40,285 nt of DNA from positions 1-40,285 of the forward strand of contig JAGFJD010000361.1 of the NCBI GenBank assembly GCA_024102975.1, read 5' to 3'. The notes beneath the pieces were generated by a model. The model made no database searches. It saw only the letters and a program-made list of their open reading frames with translations, and was not told the DNA's origin. The stretch comes from Phaeodactylibacter sp. Lineage in GTDB: Bacteria > Bacteroidota > Bacteroidia > Chitinophagales > Saprospiraceae. This document shows positions 32,948 through 40,285 of this stretch, piece by piece. The position numbers and the translations under genes are program-made. How positions within the stretch are numbered: position 1 is the stretch's first letter; each line of letters opens with the position of its first letter.

Positions 32948-34501
32948 CTATCTCACAAAATGCCGCCGGTAATAATCGTTATAGCTTTTTTTCCACTCAC
33001 GGGCAGCGGGCGTATACAGCTTGGCCAGTTGAGGCCGGGCATCCGTCAGGACAACGGCGTCCTGAAGATCGATCGCCCGGGTGGAGATAAAGTGTTTATA
33101 CAAGTCCTCAATTTCGTGAAACTGATGGTCGTCGAAGTGAGCCCGGGAAAAGTCCTTTTTTTCGAAAGCCGCCAGGAAGATCAGGTTTCGGGAGCTTTCC
33201 GCTCCGGGCGTTGCCAGTATTTCCGTGATTAACCCGGATTCCTGTAAGGTTTTGTAGACGGACCGGGCGGCCTTTCCTTTGACGCCGCTCAGAAAGCCGT
33301 AAAAATTGATCATTACCATACCCTGAGGGTTCAGTATGCGCTTCACGTCTTCAAAGCCCTCCAGGGTAATGAGGTGTTCCGGGACGGCTTCGCTGAGGAA
33401 GGTGTCGAAGATGACGATATCGTATTGTTTATCGGTTGTCTTCACGAAATGCCGGGCGTCGTCGATAACGACATTAGTTGCGGGGTCCATGTTAAAGAAC
33501 TCCACCGACACGTCCCGCACCCGCTTGTCTATTTCCACCACGTCCACCTCAAATCCGAGGCGGCCCAGTTGCTTGACGATGGTGCCGCCCCCCAGCCCCA
33601 GCAGCAACACTTTCGACCCTTCCGGGTAAATGGAGGCAGCGGTGGGAAAATAGTGCGCCCAGTTCCAGATGCTGTATTCCATTTCGTCATCGACGCCCAC
33701 GTAGGTCTGCAGGGTGTTGTTAACGACCAGCCCCCGCCCCACGCGGGCATCGGGAGTAATTTCGTAGGAAGGATGGTCCACCACTTTTATCTGTCCGAGA
33801 ATGCCCTCCGACCGGTACAGCACCTTGTAATCTTCCGTATAGCGCTCCACCGGTTTCAGGCTCAAAGCCGCCAGGGCGATCAGCAACACCGGAACGGCTA
33901 TGCCGCCCCTGCTTTTGGCCCTGATCAGCGATATGGTGGGAAGGATGGCCAGTAAAATGCCGGCGGCCACTGCCGGCATGGCCAGGCCGTAGTTGGGAAT
34001 GACATAAAAGCCCATCAGGAAGGTGAGCAGTATTCCGCCCACGGTGGAAATGGCGTACACATTGCCCGCGCTATTGCCTGCCGCCTGGGCCTCGTCCGTC
34101 AGCAGGTTAATGATGATGGGCGATACCATGCCCATAAACACCAGTGGAGGGAACATAAAGAAGAGCAGGGAGGAAACGGCGCCCAGTTCAAGCGACAAAC
34201 CGATGGTCTGGTTCATGACCAGGCTGCTGGAAAACGGCATCAGCACCAGGAGCAGGCCGGCAATGATCAAAACCCAGTACAACAGGTTGTAGCTGCCGGC
34301 GTATTTGCGGGAAAGCCGCCCGCCGATGAAATAACCGCCGGCCAGGCCCAGGAGCGTCAGGCCCAGGGCTGCCGCCCATACGTAAAGCGATGTGCCAAAA
34401 AATGGCGCCAGCAATTTGGCGCCGATCAGTTCACAGGCCATCACCGCGCTCCCTTCGAGAAAGGAAAGCAGCAGCAGGTACTTTTTACCTGGATTTTTCA
34501 T
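32948..34501 (-). CDS. Membrane-embedded spermidine-synthase-like protein (fused transporter-like and methyltransferase-fold domains)
   Basis: 517 residues from the ATG at 34501; a longer frame from 34567 would add 22 residues before the first helix. The N-terminal half (about 8-215) has seven or more hydrophobic helices (YLLLLSFLEGSAVMACELIGAKLLAPFFGTSLYVWAAAL is the typical start of this family). The C-terminal half has a spermidine-synthase-type Rossmann domain with KVLLLGLGGGTIVKQL (glycine loop about 302-307), VVEIDKRV (about 322-329) and DDARHFVKTTDKQYDIVIFDTF. Such membrane fusions are common in bacteria; whether they make polyamines is generally unproven. It is convergent with the secreted protein gene. 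Confidence 0.9.
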   Translation of the reverse strand: MKNPGKKYLLLLSFLEGSAVMACELIGAKLLAPFFGTSLYVWAAALGLTLLGLAGGYFIGGRLSRKYAGSYNLLYWVLIIAGLLLVLMPFSSSLVMNQTIGLSLELGAVSSLLFFMFPPLVFMGMVSPIIINLLTDEAQAAGNSAGNVYAISTVGGILLTFLMGFYVIPNYGLAMPAVAAGILLAILPTISLIRAKSRGGIAVPVLLIALAALSLKPVERYTEDYKVLYRSEGILGQIKVVDHPSYEITPDARVGRGLVVNNTLQTYVGVDDEMEYSIWNWAHYFPTAASIYPEGSKVLLLGLGGGTIVKQLGRLGFEVDVVEIDKRVRDVSVEFFNMDPATNVVIDDARHFVKTTDKQYDIVIFDTFLSEAVPEHLITLEGFEDVKRILNPQGMVMINFYGFLSGVKGKAARSVYKTLQESGLITEILATPGAESSRNLIFLAAFEKKDFSRAHFDDHQFHEIEDLYKHFISTRAIDLQDAVVLTDARPQLAKLYTPAAREWKKSYNDYYRRHFVR

Positions 34502-34587
34502 GTCGATATTGTATTGGTGGCTTTCACCCGCCGCCCTGGCCGGACGATAAGGAGTGCCGTTGAGCATACAATATTAACCAAATCAAG

Positions 34588-34613
34588 AAGGCGGGCAAAA
34601 TAGCCCGCCTTCT
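34588..34613 (-). terminator. Intrinsic terminator downstream of the subtilase gene
   Basis: Perfect 10-base stem GAAGGCGGGC (34588-34597) and GCCCGCCTTC (34604-34613) around a 6-base loop, 25 bases after the subtilase stop codon on the minus strand. The following minus-strand bases (TTGATTTGG) are T-rich but not a clean run. Confidence 0.75.
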
Positions 34614-34637
34614 ATTTCAGCTTTTTGTCAGAATATT

Positions 34638-35861
34638 CTAATGATGGGCGATCGGGTCGGGGTTGCCGTCGGGGTCGCCGTTTACATTTCCATCGGAGGT
34701 GATGCCGCCGATCAGGAGGATGCCGCACACGTGGGGCGCAGCCATAGAGGTGCCGCTCAGGGTGGCGTAGCCGCCGTCCTTATAGCAGGAGTATATGCTG
34801 GAACCCGGCGCGCAGTAATCGACCGGCGGGTTGCCGTAGTTGGAAAAAGAGGACCAGTTGTCGGTGCTGGTCATGGAAGATACGGTATAAATGTTGTTGC
34901 CATTAGCCGAGGCCGGGGATTTTGTGCCGGCATTGGTAGATTCATTGCCGGCCGCCAGAGCAAAGGGGCAGGAGCTGGAGGCCGCAATCACGGCATCATT
35001 CAGCGGCTGATAGAATCCGCCGCCCAGGCTCATGTTGGCAGCATCGCCGTTGGCAGCGCTGGCGGCCACATAGTCCACGCCGGCAATAACGCCGGTAGTC
35101 GAACCGCTGCCTCTTCTGTCCAATACGCGGACGGCAACGACGGTGGCGCCGGCAGCGACGCCTACTACGCCTACGCTGTTGTTGATTGCGGCTACAGTGC
35201 CGGCAACGTGCGTGCCGTGGCCGTTCTGGTCATCGGGAGAGCTGGCGCCGCCGCCGCCGGAAAGGAAAGAAACCGAGCGGTTCACATCCACGTTGAGGTC
35301 GGGGTGGTCCAGGTCAATGCCGGAGTCGATGATCCAGGCCGTGCCGGCGTTGGTGCCGTCCATCGCGCCGCCAACTCTGGTAACGCCCCAGGGCGTTGTC
35401 TGTCCGCCGCCGCCGCCACCGCCGCCGCCCGGAGGGCCGCCCATGTTGACATGAACCTCCATGTCTTCGGCAATGTAGTCAATCCTGTTGTCTTTACGGA
35501 GCTTTTCCACCTCCTCATCGCTGAGTTGAACGGCAAAACCCTTAAACACCTTGACATAAACCTGTAACAACTCTTTGGACGGGATGCCATTTTCGGCAAG
35601 GATGGATTGGGTCGCCTTCCCAAGGTCTTCCCGCAGTTCCCAGTAATTGTTCTCGCCCACAGCCCGAAGGTCAACCCCGAACGCGTCCGCCTTGTAGGTT
35701 ACCAGGTACTGGCCTTTGATCACATCGCCTTGCGGGTAAGTGATCACTTGTGCAAGTTCATCTCCCTCCGCTTCCGCGGCCAGGTCGCTCTTGTTGCAGC
35801 TGTAAATGATAACTGCCAGAGCTGCCAATAAGAGGAAAGTTTTCGTGGCAAAGTTTTTCAT
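34638..35861 (-). CDS. Subtilisin-family (S8) serine protease lipoprotein
   Basis: Exported serine endopeptidase, 407 residues. The signal peptide ends in the lipobox IIYSC (Cys22). Residues about 48-138 form an I9 inhibitor-like propeptide (GQYLVTYKADAF, VFKGFAVQLSDEEVEKLRKDNRIDYIAED). A linker with nine consecutive glycines (about 142-153) leads to the catalytic domain. The catalytic residues are Asp179 (WIIDSGIDLDHPDL), His215 (NGHGTHVAGT), Asn306 (ALAAGNES) and Ser372 (SGTSMAAPHV), so it should be active. There is no C-terminal type IX sorting domain; the protein ends shortly after the serine motif with a NGDPDGNPDP tail. It is probably anchored in the outer or inner membrane. Confidence 0.95.
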   Translation of the reverse strand: MKNFATKTFLLLAALAVIIYSCNKSDLAAEAEGDELAQVITYPQGDVIKGQYLVTYKADAFGVDLRAVGENNYWELREDLGKATQSILAENGIPSKELLQVYVKVFKGFAVQLSDEEVEKLRKDNRIDYIAEDMEVHVNMGGPPGGGGGGGGGQTTPWGVTRVGGAMDGTNAGTAWIIDSGIDLDHPDLNVDVNRSVSFLSGGGGASSPDDQNGHGTHVAGTVAAINNSVGVVGVAAGATVVAVRVLDRRGSGSTTGVIAGVDYVAASAANGDAANMSLGGGFYQPLNDAVIAASSSCPFALAAGNESTNAGTKSPASANGNNIYTVSSMTSTDNWSSFSNYGNPPVDYCAPGSSIYSCYKDGGYATLSGTSMAAPHVCGILLIGGITSDGNVNGDPDGNPDPIAHH

Positions 35862-36383
35862 ACTGTCTCTTGTTTAGGTAAAAAGATCAAAAAGATCAAA
35901 AAGAAAAAGATCAAAAAGGTCACCAAATGCACTTTTTTTTTATGTCTTTTATGAAAAACATATCATTATTTTTTACCGGAGAGAGTGGGATTTAATTTGG
36001 CGCCGGGTTGATATAGGAATATGATCAGGAATATGCAGGCCTGGTACCGGCACGAGCTGTTTTTGTCGGCTGACGTGCTGCAGGCGAAGGCGCAAAAGGG
36101 ATGACAGGGACTATTGTTTTGGATGAGATTACGAAGGCGGCGTAGGGGGGCTTCGTCCTTAGCACGTTTAATGTTTTACGGTGTATTCAAAATCCCCGGT
36201 GCCGAAGTCCACTTATCAGGCACAAGCCGCTGCTTTCATTAGTGACCCCGGCAGGGTCGGAATAGTCGCCTTTAAGTGGCGGTTATTCAGTTTTTTGTGG
36301 TTTTTTATTTGAAATTTTAGAACTAGGCCAGAAAAAAGTACTGGTGCAAGGTGAGATAACTGTCCTCTGGCGGGGACCAAACA
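35862..36383. other. Gene-free stretch with AAAAAGATC repeats, hairpins and a relic
   Basis: This 522-base spacer holds no intact gene. From 35879 to 35921 there is a tandem of AAAAAGATC-like units just upstream of the subtilase start. A DUF5655-derived relic lies at 36178-36208 (listed separately). Two adjacent hairpins follow: GACCC (36244-36248) with GGGTC (36254-36258), and GAATAGTCGCC (36260-36270) with GGCGGTTATTC (36278-36288), the second including two G-T wobble pairs. T-rich DNA follows the second hairpin on the plus strand. Confidence 0.7.
36178..36208 (-). pseudogene. Tiny relic of a DUF5655 coding sequence
   Basis: These 31 bases match 39335-39365 at 29 positions. On the minus strand they read DFGTGDFEYTV in the same frame as the larger DUF5655 fragment, flanked closely by stop codons on both sides (TAA before, TAA after VKH). 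It is too short to function and marks a former copy of the gene. Confidence 0.65.
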
Positions 36384-36692
36384 TTAACCTTCTCCCTCTA
36401 TGGAAATCTCTCCCAAGGGGAAAGAGGAAGGCCGGACGGTAAGAATATGTACCTGGCTTCTGTCTGGAACGGAATAGACTATCCGGTATTTTTGGACGAT
36501 CAATTCCCGGATAGAGGATATGTTGACTTCCGGGACGACTCTCCCGGAATAAGGAAAAGCCTCCAGTGCCTGGGTCTGTTCAAAAATGGCGTCAATGAGA
36601 AAAGAAGCGTACTTTTCAGAGTATTTTGCCCGGTATTCGGCAATTTCATCGAGATCTTCCAATGCCTGGAAGGTCCAATTTACTTTTGCCAT
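36384..36692 (-). CDS. ParE/RelE-family toxin of a type II toxin-antitoxin pair
   Basis: 102 residues. The pattern WTFQALEDLDEIAEYRAKYSEKYASFLIDAIFEQTQALEAFPYSGRVVPE followed by IRELIVQKYRIVYSV and VHILTVRPSSFPL is the classic ParE/RelE-superfamily layout. ParE members poison DNA gyrase and RelE members cleave mRNA; ParE is the better match by pattern. It overlaps the antitoxin gene upstream by 13 bases, so the two are translated together. Confidence 0.9.
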   Translation of the reverse strand: MAKVNWTFQALEDLDEIAEYRAKYSEKYASFLIDAIFEQTQALEAFPYSGRVVPEVNISSIRELIVQKYRIVYSVPDRSQVHILTVRPSSFPLGEISIEGEG

Positions 36693-36862
36693 TTCTTCAT
36701 CTTTTCTTTAGCTTCTTCCTGGCTTACAACTTTACCTTCTTCCACTTCCTGAAGGCCCGTGTTGATCTTTTCCAACAAGATAAGCCGTTCAAACAGCTCA
36801 TCCAGGGAGAATTCCTCAGGAAGGGACCGGATGGTTTCCAATACTTTTTCTTTTACCAGCAT
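36680..36862 (-). CDS. Antitoxin partner of the ParE-type toxin
   Basis: 60 residues from the ATG at 36862 (MLVKEKVLETIRSLPEEFSLDELFERLILLEKINTGLQEV). A longer frame to 37045 adds unlikely sequence. It is predicted to be helical and acidic at the start, with a basic C-terminal tail (EEAKEKMKKWQK) that probably wraps the toxin. I recognise this as the usual short antitoxin beside Bacteroidota ParE toxins, but it has no named family that I can cite. It lies upstream of and overlaps the toxin gene, the standard order. Confidence 0.82.
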   Translation of the reverse strand: MLVKEKVLETIRSLPEEFSLDELFERLILLEKINTGLQEVEEGKVVSQEEAKEKMKKWQK

Positions 36863-36962
36863 TTCATTTGTTTTATACAAAGATAACGATAAAGTGGGGG
36901 AGAATGGTTTAAATTTCATCCTACTCAAACCATAAAGTGGGTCAACTCTTCCGTTCGAGCGT

Positions 36963-37514
36963 TTACTGCCAGCCCGCTTCGTTAGCGTAAGTTTCATAGC
37001 TGGTAGGGGATATGTAGTCGAATTCAGAACCGGTTTTTTGTTCATACGCCAGCGCCGCTAAGGAGAGCAGCGGTTCGAAATCTTCATCCGGATTGATCTG
37101 TGCAGGGTCATGTAAAACCTGCTCATATTTTTCTTTGCCCTGGGAAACAACGGCAGCCCTCACATATAAGAAGCCATCTTCCGAGATGGAATCCCCTGGG
37201 TAAGTCGCCCGGGCATGGGCTATAGTGTCCAGCGCATAAAGCTTTTCGGCGAGTATGTCTTCGAAGAGGTAGATGTGGCTGGCGGGATGCTGAGCGAGGG
37301 TTTCAACGGCCGGGGTCAATACTTCATTTCTGGTTTCCGCATTCCAATCCAGCAAGCCGATAATGCTCCAGAAGTCCTCCTCTGTAAAAGTAGGAATGTC
37401 ATCCAGGTTGACCACCTGAATATCCAGGCGGGTATGGCTGGGATACTTCTCTTTAAGTTCCTTCAGGAACTTTTCATCGACTTCGGATAAGGGTACGCTG
37501 ATTTTGGTGGTCAT
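36963..37514 (-). CDS. DUF4240-like protein
   Basis: 183 residues from the ATG at 37514 (two other in-frame ATGs lie just upstream, at 37520 and 37544). The N-terminal 40 residues (KISVPLSEVDEKFLKELKEKYPSHTRLDIQV) resemble a small Bacteroidota strand-helix segment. The rest (TEEDFWSIIGLLDWNAETRNEVLTPAVETLA, IYLFEDILAEKLYALD, DGFLYVRAAVVSQGKEKYEQVL, EFDYISPTSYETYANEAGW) has the DUF4240 layout. Biochemical function is unknown. It is 100 bases upstream of the antitoxin gene in the same direction. Confidence 0.75.
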   Translation of the reverse strand: MTTKISVPLSEVDEKFLKELKEKYPSHTRLDIQVVNLDDIPTFTEEDFWSIIGLLDWNAETRNEVLTPAVETLAQHPASHIYLFEDILAEKLYALDTIAHARATYPGDSISEDGFLYVRAAVVSQGKEKYEQVLHDPAQINPDEDFEPLLSLAALAYEQKTGSEFDYISPTSYETYANEAGWQ

Positions 37515-37702
37515 ACTCATATGAGTTGAGTTTCTGTATTGCACATAAAGTTAACGGTTTTATTTGGAGAATCGTTATGCTATTTGTCCGGCTTTTCTAT
37601 CAGGCCGTATTCCCCGTTCTGGATTTCCCGATGAGCATAAAGAATGGGCAACTAATTCCAAATATCAGCGTTTATCGAATGAGCCAGCTGCATCATTTTT
37701 GT

Positions 37703-37710
37703 TAGCTTTG
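37703..37710 (+). promoter_or_regulatory. Candidate -7 promoter box of the small protein-MBL pair
   Basis: TAGCTTTG matches TAnnTTTG exactly, 26 bases before the ATG at 37737, giving a very short 5-prime leader. No clear TTG-type -33 element at the usual distance was seen. Confidence 0.4.
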
Positions 37711-37736
37711 CACAAACTCATAACGTAATAAGCCCC

Positions 37737-38066
37737 ATGGCCGAGCAGGACGTCAACAAATGGGAAGGCATTGTCTCAGAGATCTTTGAAGAGGAAGGTA
37801 GTTTTTCCGCCATCCTCACTGACCTGAATAACGACGGCCCAAAAGAAGAAGTAACCCTTTCTTTTGAAGAGGTTTCGGAGGAGGATATGCCCTTATTGAA
37901 GCCAGGAGCAATTTTTTACTGGAACATTGGCTATGAAAAGCTCCACGGACAGGTGAAGAAGGCATCAATTATCCGTTTCAAGCGCTTGCCGGAATGGACA
38001 AAAAAGGACTGGGATCAGATAATGGATAAAGCCAACGAGTTGGAGCAAGGAATTGAATGGGAATAA
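37737..38066 (+). CDS. Small protein of unknown function coupled to an MBL-fold hydrolase
   Basis: 109 residues, not recognised. It is acidic and predicted to be mostly beta-strand (KWEGIVSEIFEEEGSFSAILTDLNN, EEVTLSFEEVSEEDMPLLKPGAIFYWNIGYE) with a helical C-terminus (WTKKDWDQIMDKANELEQGIEWE). No signal peptide or membrane segment is present. Its TAA stop is followed with no gap by the ATG of the MBL gene, so the two proteins are almost certainly made together and may interact. A role as regulator, adaptor or immunity-like partner of the hydrolase is possible but unproven. Confidence 0.8.
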   Translation: MAEQDVNKWEGIVSEIFEEEGSFSAILTDLNNDGPKEEVTLSFEEVSEEDMPLLKPGAIFYWNIGYEKLHGQVKKASIIRFKRLPEWTKKDWDQIMDKANELEQGIEWE

Positions 38067-39185
38067 ATGTCAGGTATAAACAAGCCAGCGCCCGATGAGA
38101 TAGAGGTGTCCATCCTCGGTGGTGGGAATGGATATGGCGAATGCATCGTTATTCATGCCGGCTATGATCATTGGATTATTGTTGATTCAGCTAAAGATCC
38201 TACCTCGAAGCGGCCGCTGGCACTAGCCTACTTTGACGAAATTGACGTTAACCCCGAGCAAAATGTACAACTTATTCTGGCTACACATTGGCATGATGAT
38301 CACATTGGTGGATTGGCGGAGGTAGTTGCGGCATGCAAAAATGCAGAATTTGCCTGTTCCCAGGCACTCGAAAATAAACAATTTCTAATTCTTCTTGGGC
38401 AGGCTGATAAGATCTCAACTCTGAATTCCGGCGCCAGAGAATTCAGTACAGTATTTAACTTACTGGAACAAGAAAAGCGCAAACTCAAACGGGCAGTACA
38501 GGATAGAACCTTACTGAAGAAGTTACTGCCTGATCATTCGCCCTTGGAGGTTTTCACCCTCTTTCCTTCTGACGGTTCCATCCAATTCTTCGAAAAGCAG
38601 CTTGAAGGAATTGTTAAAGGCGCCGCACCCAACAGAGCTTTTTCCACTATTTCTCCTAATCACAGCTCAGTGGTGACTGTAGTGAAGATTGGTGACGACC
38701 ATATCTGCCTGGGCGGTGACCTGGAAAATACAACAGATGATAAAATGGGCTGGAAAGCGGTGCTTAACGCTGAACTCCTTCCCCAAGGAACCGTTTCCGT
38801 GTTTAAAGTCCCTCATCATGGTTCTGTCAATGCTTATTGTCCAGAATTTTGGAAAGAGGCCACAGCGAAAAACCCCATAGCCGGCCTTACCCCTTTTGCG
38901 AAAGGTCCCAAAAAGCTACCTTCGCATACCGATATCACCAACATCTACCAGCATACCGATCAAGCCTACATCACCGCTCCTACAGTGGGTGGCCGGGAAA
39001 AGAAAAGAGATCCTAAAGCTAGCAAATTGATCCGAAGCCTTGGTTATAACGTTCGGGAAATTCCATTCAGCTTCGGCCAGGTACGTCTTCGAAAGAAGAT
39101 CGGCCAAATGGGACGGTGGGCAGTAACCCTAAATGGGAAAGCGACGGAGCTGAAAAATCTGCTGCCTTCGGCTGGAGGCGATTGA
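38067..39185 (+). CDS. ComEC-like metallo-beta-lactamase-fold hydrolase
   Basis: Cytosolic MBL-fold metal hydrolase, 372 residues. The metal motif is HWHDDH (74-79), followed by NHSSVVTVV (198-206), GGDLE (Asp218) and VPHHGSVN (His250, His251), the arrangement of the soluble ComEC C-terminal type (COG2333-like). A charged insertion (about 110-190) separates the two halves. The tail (WAVTLNGKATELKNLLPSAGGD) has no known motif. MBL enzymes of this type act on phosphodiesters, often nucleic acids or cyclic nucleotides, so a nuclease or signal-cleaving activity is likely. The gene abuts the small-protein gene and is convergent with a NACHT-like remnant, a context seen around defence genes. Confidence 0.88.
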   Translation: MSGINKPAPDEIEVSILGGGNGYGECIVIHAGYDHWIIVDSAKDPTSKRPLALAYFDEIDVNPEQNVQLILATHWHDDHIGGLAEVVAACKNAEFACSQALENKQFLILLGQADKISTLNSGAREFSTVFNLLEQEKRKLKRAVQDRTLLKKLLPDHSPLEVFTLFPSDGSIQFFEKQLEGIVKGAAPNRAFSTISPNHSSVVTVVKIGDDHICLGGDLENTTDDKMGWKAVLNAELLPQGTVSVFKVPHHGSVNAYCPEFWKEATAKNPIAGLTPFAKGPKKLPSHTDITNIYQHTDQAYITAPTVGGREKKRDPKASKLIRSLGYNVREIPFSFGQVRLRKKIGQMGRWAVTLNGKATELKNLLPSAGGD

Positions 39186-39264
39186 GGTTGCCCCCCCCCT
39201 TTTCCTTGCCAAGGCCTGCATTGGAGGGAGAATGCCTGAACGGAAGATCTCATGGCTATTGTAT

Positions 39265-39534
39265 TTACTCCCCAATATTCGCAAAAGACCGCTGGATCAA
39301 CTGCCTCCCCAGTTCAATATCTTCAACAGTCTTCACGGTGTATTCAAAATCCCCAGTACCGAAGTGCCCAATATTACTCACATCACGGGAATTGGGCGGC
39401 ATACTATCGAATTCCTCCGCTTTGATCTTGAGGAACAGCAAGACCTTCCCCTTCTGGACCTCCATACAAACAAAGTTCTGGCTGGCCTCTTCCATGGCTG
39501 GCTTTGTTTTTGTCGATTTGGAAGAGTGGCATTA
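39265..39534 (-). pseudogene. Truncated DUF5655-domain coding sequence
   Basis: The frame between stop codons reads TKPAMEEASQNFVCMEVQKG then KVLLFLKIKAEEFDSMPPNS, RDVSNIGHFGTGDFEYTVKT and VEDIELGRQLIQRSF. This is the C-terminal part of a DUF5655 domain (RDVSNIGHxGTGD is its hallmark). An in-frame stop at 39532-39534 cuts it off from the N-terminal half, which is not found upstream. A 76-residue product from the ATG at 39495 is possible but would be only half a domain. The 410-base stretch 39186-39595 contains nothing else apart from a run of ten C at about 39192. Confidence 0.75.
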
Positions 39535-39595
39535 TTCAATCAGTTTATCAGTGAAGGGGGATAATGGTTGCTAAACCGGCTTTTATGGGCGCCCC

Positions 39596-40285
39596 TCACC
39601 GCTGTTCCAACGCCCGCGACCCGTACTGGCGCCGGAAGCGTTTTTTGTAATCCTCCACCAGATACTTCCGGAACTCCTGGTGAAAAAAGGAATACCCGCC
39701 GCCCACGCGCCTGAGGTACCCCAGGCGGCAGCAATATTCCAGAAAGCGGACATAGCGCCGGGGTATAAAATTTTCTTTGTAGAGGAGATGGCGGATAAGG
39801 TAATGGCGGATATAGCCTTGTGCCCCCAGCTGCTCCGGGATGAATACCAGCAGCAGAGGGCCGAGGATGGAAATCACAAAAGAAAGCCCGAGCCCGTTGA
39901 ATTCGAGCGCCAGATAATCATCGGGAATCCAGAATAAGCTGGAGAGGACGAGGCAACCGGGCGCAAGGCCCCACAGCGCATACTTCCCGGACCGGTAGAT
40001 GCCTTCGTTGGGCATGGTTGTCTCTTTTAAGGTGTACGAATTTTGCTGTATCAATTCCACCAGCCCAAACGTCAGCCCAAACGCCAGCCCAGCCGCCAGC
40101 CCAACCGCCAGCCCAACCGCCAGCCCAACCGCCAGCCCAACCACCACCCCAAACCCCACCCCCAACCCCACCTCACCGGCCAGGACTGACCCCACCATCT
40201 ACCACACGACCTCCCCAACGAACCACTCCACCAGCACGACCACCACCACACCAGGCCCCCCCCCCACCCCCCCACCCGCGAACCC
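39596..40285 (-). pseudogene. C-terminal part of a NACHT/STAND-type protein with hydrophobic Gly-Leu repeats, interrupted by a stop
   Basis: From 40198 to the stop at 39596 the frame encodes 200 residues. They include a run of GLAVGL-type hydrophobic repeats, further membrane segments (YALWGLAPGCLVLSSLFWI, GLSFVISILGPLLLVFI), and a tail IRHYLIRHLLYKENFIPRRYVRFLEYCCRLGYLRRVGGGYSFFHQEFRKYL. The tail matches the end of membrane-anchored NACHT NTPases (RFLxYxxxxxxLxxVGGGYxFxHxxxxxYL). Immediately upstream of the ATG is an in-frame TAG, but the same frame continues to the window edge with another hydrophobic stretch (GVVVVVVLVEWFVGEVVW), so the stop may be a sequencing error at the contig end or real decay. 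No NTPase motifs are in the window. Confidence 0.6.

Noticed and set aside
39232..39564. 110-codon plus-strand open frame over the DUF5655 fragment
   Set aside because: The minus strand reads as a recognisable DUF5655 C-terminus; the plus frame has no family features.
40072..40275. Tryptophan-rich minus-strand open frame (GWRLGWRLGW)
   Set aside because: It is the shifted frame of the GLAVGL repeat DNA at the low-complexity contig end; the other frame gives plausible membrane helices and a NACHT-like tail.
1..40285. tRNA or rRNA genes
   Set aside because: I looked for conserved rRNA words and tRNA-like cloverleafs with TTCGA-type T-loops in the spacers and saw none; the branched element at 8776-8952 lacks tRNA consensus bases. 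A tRNAscan run would settle it.

Overview
The window comes from a Bacteroidota chromosome, most likely a Saprospiria/Lewinella-like environmental lineage. The evidence is a SusC/SusD pair, a one-protein hybrid two-component regulator with an AraC output domain, TAnnTTTG-type promoter boxes, Bacteroidota-only hypothetical families (DUF4240 type) and fairly GC-rich DNA full of intergenic palindromes. The lineage is inferred from gene content. The right edge (about 40200-40285) is low-complexity, homopolymer-rich DNA and looks like a contig end.

Positions 1-27474 form a pectin/polygalacturonate utilisation locus. Everything from 1 to 22890 is on the minus strand. In transcription order it runs kduD, a KduI/IolB-family isomerase, GH28 polygalacturonase, CE12-type SGNH esterase, uxaC, kdgK, KDPG aldolase, TRAP transporter dctP-dctQ-dctM, uxaA, uxaB, then (after a branched palindromic element) an esterase-pectin methylesterase fusion and a Tat-exported Gfo/Idh protein. 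A strong terminator follows, then a separate susC-susD unit that runs off the left edge. The divergent regulator at 23167-27474 is the obvious controller. Together the genes give de-esterification and hydrolysis of pectin outside or in the periplasm, outer-membrane import by SusCD, and inner-membrane uronate uptake by TRAP. Two catabolic branches then follow: galacturonate, tagaturonate, altronate, KDG; and unsaturated uronate, DKI, DKII, KDG. Both meet at KDG kinase and KDPG aldolase to give pyruvate and glyceraldehyde-3-phosphate. No pectate lyase is visible in the window.

Positions 27602-34613 hold housekeeping or signalling genes: an M50 rhomboid-unrelated intramembrane protease with CBS domains, a NarL-type two-component pair, a small HTH-like Bacteroidota protein divergent from a secreted carbohydrate-binding-like protein, and a membrane-anchored spermidine-synthase-like methyltransferase-fold protein. 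A 563-base spacer (30569-31131) contains a striking pair of tandem 53-nt palindromes.

Positions 34638-40285 look accessory. They carry a secreted subtilase lipoprotein, a ParE-type toxin-antitoxin pair, a DUF4240 protein, a tightly coupled small protein plus ComEC-like metallo-beta-lactamase pair, two decayed copies of a DUF5655 coding sequence, and the C-terminal end of a probable NACHT/STAND protein with hydrophobic glycine-rich repeats. The small-protein/MBL pair and the structured intergenic repeats are the best candidates for something undescribed.
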